Positions 58,901 to 64,000 of a stretch of DNA of 64,000 nucleotides are shown here, piece after piece. The notes below the pieces were generated by a model. That model made no database searches and was not told where the DNA came from. It was given only the letters and a program-made list of their open reading frames with translations. Positions within the stretch are counted from its first letter, which is position 1, and each line of letters starts with the position of its first letter. A program made the translations under genes and the position numbers. The stretch is taken from contig NC_134825.1 of the NCBI RefSeq assembly GCF_004210375.1, positions 41,224,348 through 41,288,347 on the forward strand, given 5' to 3'. Source of the stretch: Tachypleus tridentatus. Lineage: Eukaryota > Arthropoda > Merostomata > Xiphosura > Limulidae.

Positions 58901-59333
58901 ACTTTACGTAAATTGTAGTAAAAATGGATGGAATCCGATTCATAATTTAAAGTTTTTTTTTAACTTCTAAACACTACCAAAATCGATTCTTATAAGCATT
59001 TACCTTCCAAGAAATGAGTGATGAAAATTGGTTTGTGTGCTTTTATCTCCCAGTTTTTTGAGTATTCAATAACGCACTTATACACACCGGTATCAGAAAA
59101 ATCAAATTTATAAATCATTAAATCACCCGTGGCTTTGTTTACTCGAATTTTATCATCGTCTGTTGCTATTCCACCGTAGGGGCCAAACCAATAATACTGG
59201 AAAACATCAATGGTATAAGTTTTGATCCCATAGCTGTCAGGGACACACGGAATCACCTGTGGGGCGCCAAGTATAATACTTTGAGGTTTAAGCTTTATGT
59301 GTCCAGGCATTGCTATTATTACAGCATATAATG
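55997..59333 (-). CDS. Partial gene for a single-Ig-domain membrane protein (ZPBP-like Ig domain), four exons
   Basis: Exons on the minus strand: 59,004-59,333; 57,421-57,486; 57,177-57,229; 55,997-56,072, all with AG/GT sites. Exon 1 enters in phase 1 after TTTTACAG and opens with hydrophobic LYAVIIAMPGH, the likely end of a signal peptide. Its Ig domain follows: IPCVPDSYG (B-strand Cys), QYYWFGPYGG (core Trp), RVNKATGDLMIYKFDFSD and TGVYKCVIEY (F-strand Cys). Exon 2 adds CVQPRENYQCPEGLILRHNL with three Cys. Exon 3 is a linker (PSQPGTVEETYVPFQ). Exon 4 reads HTIPLVTAAVGIPLLLIFL, a membrane helix. Exons 1 to 3 join in phase; exon 3 ends in phase 0 but the helix needs entry in phase 1, so an exon is missing or one boundary is wrong. 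The start exon and cytoplasmic exons were not found. The Trp-(Y/F)-G-P-x-G and TG-x-L-x-x-x-x-F pattern recalls zona-pellucida-binding proteins, but those are secreted. Function unknown. Confidence 0.72.
57555..57675 (-). mobile_element. SINE family 3, antisense, in intron 1 of the Ig/TM gene
   Basis: ATTTAGCACAACACTACATC, then CTGCCCATCACGGATATCGA and AACCCGGTTTCTAGCATTGG, ending GGGCCACTTGGGG. Full family-3 order read on the minus strand. Confidence 0.8.
57894..57975 (+). mobile_element. SINE family 2 fragment, sense
   Basis: GGATTTACAATGCTAAAGTT then GGGTTCGATTTCCCTCGGTT and GCGGATATCCCTTTGTAGC. The head is missing. Confidence 0.65.
57999..58176 (+). mobile_element. tRNA-derived SINE, family 1, 3' truncated
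   Basis: Good head (GGCCCGGCATGGCCAGATG; B box GGTTCGAATCCCC) and body to GGCGGTGGGTGGTGATGA. The tail half is absent. Confidence 0.9.
58444..58703 (+). mobile_element. tRNA-derived SINE, family 1, with target duplication
   Basis: Head GGCCCGGCATGGCCAAGCGC with a shortened B-box part, full body and tail to TTCCAAAACAAACAAAC. The 9-base duplication ATATGATAA lies at 58,435-58,443 and 58,704-58,712. It sits in intron 1 of the Ig/TM gene. Confidence 0.93.
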
Positions 59334-59487
59334 CTGTAAAATCAATGTTTTAAAAGAACTTCACCATCTCTATATCTTAAAGTTTGCTCGCAGTAGTAAG
59401 TTGAACGTTTTCCAAAATGTCTCCTAATTATCTCTGTTGCTAAGATACTGTTTCATTGTTAATATTATAAATATTGTAAGCACGTAA

Positions 59488-60003
59488 GAACTACAAACAA
59501 TATATCATAAAAGTTACGGAGTTCCGGATTAAACGCTAAAAGCTGACAAAGTACAGAAACTAAAACGTGTGAAATTTATGATGAGGCTACAGAAACCACA
59601 ACTCTATTTTTACACAGCTTTGATTTGAATTTAAAATAAATAAATTCAAATATGTGTGAAAAAAACGTCCAGTGTTTACGTTATTTTATCACAAAATAAG
59701 ATATTGTTGTTTCACATCATGCTTAGAGGCAACGAAGAAACACCACAACAATATATCATAAAGTTACGGAGTTCGGAATAAATACTAAAAGCTGATAAAA
59801 GTTACGGGTTACGGATTAAACGCTAAAAGCTGACAAAGTACAGAAACTAAAGGTGTGAAATTTATGATGAGGCTACAGAAACCACAGTTCCATTTTTAAA
59901 GAGCTTTGATTTGAATTTAAAATATACAAATTGAAATATGTGTGAAAAAACATCTAATGTTTACGTTATTTTATTACAAAATAAGACATTGTTGTTTCAC
60001 AAT
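59488..60003. repeat. Tandem duplication of about 250 bases
   Basis: 59,488-59,718 and 59,749-60,003 share, in order, CAATATATCATAAA-GTTACG, CGCTAAAAGCTGACAAAGTA, GAAATTTATGATGAGGCTAC, GCTTTGATTTGAATTTAAAA and TTGTTGTTTCACA. The second unit has a further internal repeat of the GTTACGG-TA-AACGCTAAAAGCTGA part. It lies just upstream of the Ig/TM gene's first seen exon, where its promoter or first intron would be. Confidence 0.85.
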
Positions 60004-60640
60004 AATACTTGCTAAATAATCACAATTATTGTTGTGAAAATAGTTCAAACAACTCGCCTGGCAGGTAAATTATATATACGGAATTTAAAAGTTTCTATTC
60101 TTCCCTTAAGTTTCCCCAATTTGAGTTAAAATATTAAAAAATAAAAGCATCATAAACAAACTGTTTACATACTGGTTGGAACAGAATTACAAGAAAAAGA
60201 AATTTATTTATTTTCTCCCATGAAGATACCTAGGGGGCTGAATATAAAAATCGTGGAGTTAATTACATCACAGCCCTAATATCAATGTCTTCTCACAAGT
60301 ATAATTAATTGTGATCACACTCTATCAGTTTAGAAAACGTCTTCACCGTAAGATTCGTTGCTGTGACAAGCTGCTTATATAAAGATTGGGCTTATTGTGT
60401 TTGGTCGTCGGCAATGGATAGGACAAAGTATAGTTGAAATAATATTGTACATGTTTGTTTTTGAAAAATTCGTGAGTGCTTACGAAGCACATGAGGTAGA
60501 TATAGCACAGAGTGCCGGTTTTGTAACTGTGGCTGGAGGTGCAAGCAACCCTGTTAATGGAATTATCTGCAATTATTCAATGAGAGACTGGTCGTTCTGT
60601 GAGTCAGCCACTTTCTCTTGAAGTTATTCACCTCATGAAC
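60004..60640. other. Region upstream of the Ig/TM gene
   Basis: No coding exon supported. A TATA-like TTTATATAAGCAGC reads on the minus strand near 60,370-60,385 and could be a promoter for the Ig/TM gene, but no first exon was found, so this is weak. Confidence 0.3.
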
Positions 60641-63015
60641 AATCTGAACCTGTTCATTCCGAGAAAGATTTTTATAGCCTTTTTCCACCACAGGATTTTC
60701 TCATGTTTCCCTGTACACCTCCTGCAGAGTCAGCTCGGTCTAATATTGCGTATTTAGGTATGATTTCTCAGGTATGTGATGTTTTATTCCTTTTTATGAT
60801 TTCCTACAATCCTCATCCTTTTTTGTTGTATGATAGTTCTCAGTTCTTCTTTGCCATATTTAGTTTTCCCACTTTCTTTGGATATTAGGGTTCATACAAA
60901 GCATTTTACTTCATAATTGGTTGAGAGTTCCAGCATGTCTTGCTTCCTATATACTGTGGACAGTTTGTTTGACGAACCATCAAGTAGCCTATCTGTTGTA
61001 AGACTCACAGGTGTTGGAATCTATTTTGCCAATTTGGGAGTACCCCCTGACTTCCAGTGCTTTTAACCCATGCCTCTGTATTATCCTCACGTTTGTGGTA
61101 TTTATCTACCATACATTTACTTTCAGGAACTCTGTACGAAAGTCCTGAGGTATTTGAGGAACAGCCTCTCCTTTGTTACTTCTAAGATAACTCATTTTTC
61201 ATTCTCTACTCTCACCTTGCATACATAATTTTTCTGTTGTTGAAACATACTGGGTCAAAATGCAGCCTTCTGTCAGATTTATTTGCTGCCCACTTCGGAA
61301 ATCATGTGTAGCTCTGTTTCTTAGTATATTTTCAAACGTATTCCAGACCCTTTGGAAATGTATGCTGGGAACACCTGCATCAACACTCTACCCTTTCATT
61401 TTTGGTAGCACATTTGCCACAGTTGGAATCAAGACAAGCCCCTATTCCTGTTTCCCATCCTAGTGCTCCCCAGCTTTTACCTGTTCCTCTTTCCAGGTGT
61501 TTTTTTCAGTGTAGATCATCATAATATCAACAGTACCAGTTGATAACTGGATGGGAGCTCAGTTGTGTGACTTTCTTCCCCTTGGCAGTGTTTCACCACA
61601 GATTGGTGGATTATTTGGACATGTCCTATGCTTCCTTTACCTTCCTCTTTTTATCACATATATCCATTTCTTTCCTTCCTCAGGATCCCATTAACAGCAA
61701 GCTTCTGTTGGAGGTAGTTCAAGACCTTCTGTCCAACAGAACATTGAATCTGGAAATCATCTCTTTCACAGTTTCTATTCCAGCTGTTTGTTGTTGTCAT
61801 TAAAACTGAAGACTGGCTATCTGTCATAGTCTTTCAATCAGTTTCTCAGTCTCCTTTTTTTGTTTTATAATATAGAGTAAAAGCAAAAAAACATAAGTTT
61901 TTGCACATTGTAGTGAATATGTTTGACTTCCTCCTTCAATTATACTTTATCTGTATTGTGGAGGCAGGGCTGAATTATTTATTAGGCACAGTGCCTAGTG
62001 CCTATGAAAACTATAGGTCCATGAAAATTTTCCATAAAAGTTAATTTTTGGTTTAACTTATATGGCTGGTAGGGCCTACAAACAGTAGGTGCCTACGTCT
62101 TACAATCGTCTTGATACAGCATGGTGGAGGAACTTGGGATTGTTCTGGTTGTTTCTCATCAACTGTCTTTTGTGTAGCTTATTCTGAAGATGTTATTTGT
62201 CTTAGGTTGGTTCTGGTCAATTTCTCTCTCATACACATTTTTTCAATCCAGGTCATCAGGTTTTCTAAGTTGATATACCATTTTGAATTCTTAACATACG
62301 CTATCTTCAGGAGTCAGGGGTTTGATATCCCTTCTGGTCTCATTAATTTTAGGTGAAGATGGTATGATCCTCATTCTACACCTACCCTCTATCTGTGTCA
62401 GTTTCCAGCAGCATAGATTTTGGATGTAGTTGTCAAGTACAGTCCATCATGCCCTAGCCACTTTGTGTCTCGGGACACTTCCATTTTCCCCTAATACTAA
62501 TTAGATTTACTTCTCAGTTTTTGTCAACCAGAATATACAACACATTTCCCAGATTGGTGAAGAGTATGGCTGGTTTAGAAGTTGTGTAGTCTTCCACATC
62601 ATATCTTACTTTAGACTAATGTGCTTTAGACTCTTTCAAGGTGTGCTTCTTTTCTTCCCTTGCACCAATTCAGTGTGTGATTCTATCTGATTATATAAGC
62701 CTTGCACCATATTCAGTTAGTTTTTCTATACATAAAATGTACTTCCTCTCCACTCAAAATGAGTGATTCAATTCTTCACTAAAACTCAAAACAGTAATTT
62801 GATAGAACTGAATAGAGGAAGTCGCACATATAATGAGTGTATAGTACTTTCCTTTGTGGAGGATTATCCATGATAATTTGCATGAGAGACATTAAAATAA
62901 GTCATTTCCAAAGGAAGGGAGGAAAAAGACTTGTGGCATGTTTTTCTTTCTTTTTTTCACATAAAGGGCAGCACTAAATGAGACTAGTTATATGAAATAC
63001 ATTTTCAGTGTAGGA
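60620..63015 (+). mobile_element. DIRS-like retroelement fossil (copy C)
   Basis: A broken, old remnant on the plus strand. Parts by weak similarity: possible gag-like remnant about 60,640-61,250, start of the reverse transcriptase region about 61,640-61,830, then the terminal region about 62,000-63,015, which matches copies A and B. The middle of the element is absent. Many breaks. Confidence 0.6.
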
Positions 63016-63084
63016 AACGTAACTTTCACTGTTGCCCTGCTTAACATCTTATTTTGTTGAAAATCACCTATATTTTTATGAAAA

Positions 63085-63298
63085 TTGGGATCATCTAGAA
63101 ATTTTTCCCTCTCTCTAGTATGTTTTCTTGGCCTCCAAATTAACAAGGCGCCTTATATTCAATTTTATATTGTAAGCCTCGATATGGATATGTCATCCAG
63201 TTGCAAAAGAGACCCAAGGCATCTCTCAGCCCTAACTTGTTAATTTGGAGGCCAAAAAAACATCCTGGACAGAGGGAATAATTTCTAGAAGATCCCAA
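63085..63298. repeat. Foldback element with 63-base arms
   Basis: The left arm 63,085-63,147 (TTGGGATCATCTAGAAATTT ... CTTGGCCTCCAAATTAACAA) and right arm 63,236-63,298 are inverted copies differing at a handful of positions; the loop is about 88 bases. There is no coding capacity. Flanking duplications are ambiguous in A-rich sequence. Confidence 0.85.
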
Positions 63299-64000
63299 AA
63301 GATTAAAGAGTCAGTGAGTTTAGTACAAAGGTAGATAAAAAAGATTGAAGTAGGCGATGCAACTTTGAACATTTTACAGTTTTAAGTCAGCTTTATCATA
63401 CTAATAAGATACAGTGTATAATGTAAGACAGTAGTGAAAAGGAAAGGATGGTTTTCTGTGGACAAATATTTAGTCCCATCTTTTTAAGTCAGGTGTACTT
63501 TCCCTGAATTCAGCTTGACAGTGAGGATGAATCACATATATTAACCTGGTTTTGCTTGTGTTATTCAGTTGTTATAGTAGTGAGGTGCAATGTATGTATA
63601 ATGTAAATACTGTGGTTCCTGGGACACAAACAGCACAGTATAAAGATAGACTTTAATACAATAACAGTTTCCTTACTTGACTATTTTCCATATATTGCAA
63701 CAAAGGTATTTCTGTTGAATTAGACAATGACTGAAGATGGAAATTGGTCATTTATCAAACGCATTATGCTGTGATCTTTTTATGGATGATTTATGGACAA
63801 AATTGAAAGTGCTTTTGTTGTTATTTTTTAAAGCTTTTAACATCTGGGGAAATAAGGTTAACACAGTATATGCAAATCAAGAAATTTGATGAGTTTGGAA
63901 AATTTGTACCTTATGGACCATCACACTTTAATGTTATTACCTTAAAGTTGAAACTGTTTATTTAAACCACATCTGAAACATAAAACCATTTTTATCAAAA
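63299..64000. other. Right window edge, no recognised features
   Basis: AT-rich, with no exon or repeat match seen. Confidence 0.4.

Noticed and set aside
60140-60240. Hydrophobic minus-strand stretch (FLFLVILFQP) as the missing signal-peptide exon
   Set aside because: No ATG in frame, and it ends in phase 0 where phase 1 is required.
60397-60621. Plus-strand open frame starting MFGRRQWIGQ
   Set aside because: No recognisable domain and no splice partner; it looks like chance.
1-64000. CRISPR arrays, operons or prophage-like clusters
   Set aside because: No short regularly spaced repeats and no dense coding; introns and SINEs show that this is animal DNA.

Overview
The window looks like AT-rich genomic DNA of a chelicerate, most likely a horseshoe crab (Limulus, Tachypleus or Carcinoscorpius). 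The main clue is a tRNA-derived SINE present in at least nine copies, whose body (GGCCCGGCATGGCCAGGTGG head, then a CAATCCCACTATTCGTTGG motif) I recall as very abundant in horseshoe-crab genomes. That species call rests on memory and was not searched. Large introns, canonical GT/AG splice sites and a dense load of old transposons all say animal, not microbe.

Host genes are few. (1) Five exons of an ASH2 (ASH2L) orthologue on the + strand, 38,650-53,011, encode most of the SPRY domain of this H3K4-methyltransferase cofactor. The 5' exons were not found, and the last exon is probably in or beyond the 500-base assembly gap (53,030-53,529). (2) On the - strand at 55,997-59,333, four exons form a partial gene for a small membrane protein: end of a signal peptide plus one Ig domain, a cysteine exon, a linker and a transmembrane segment. 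Its Ig exon resembles the Ig domain of zona-pellucida-binding proteins. (3) One further - strand Ig exon with an apparent one-base frameshift lies at 2,647-2,891.

The rest is mostly transposon history. 1-12.9 kb: a foldback element, SINEs, a THAP/YqaJ (ISL2EU-like) DNA transposon nested in a SINE, a Tigger copy split by a SINE and abutting a ZMYM1-like hAT, and a palindromic MITE nested inside another palindrome. 13-25 kb: SINEs, an L2/CR1-type LINE, a mariner and a Tc1 copy. 26-37 kb: the end of a DIRS-like retroelement fossil, a Tigger copy with TIRs, a GTF2IRD2-like hAT, and a Jockey-type LINE carrying a Penelope-like insertion with a 13-bp target duplication. 38.6-53 kb: the ASH2 exons, with a second DIRS-like fossil and a CACTA-type MITE in the 11.9-kb intron. 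53.5-64 kb: SINEs, the Ig/TM gene, a 250-bp tandem duplication, a third DIRS-like fossil and a foldback element.

I see no CRISPR, operon or bacterial system, and no convincing novel molecular system. The most interesting items are the Ig/TM gene, the nested-insertion histories that give clean target-site duplications, and three SINE families that share one tail.
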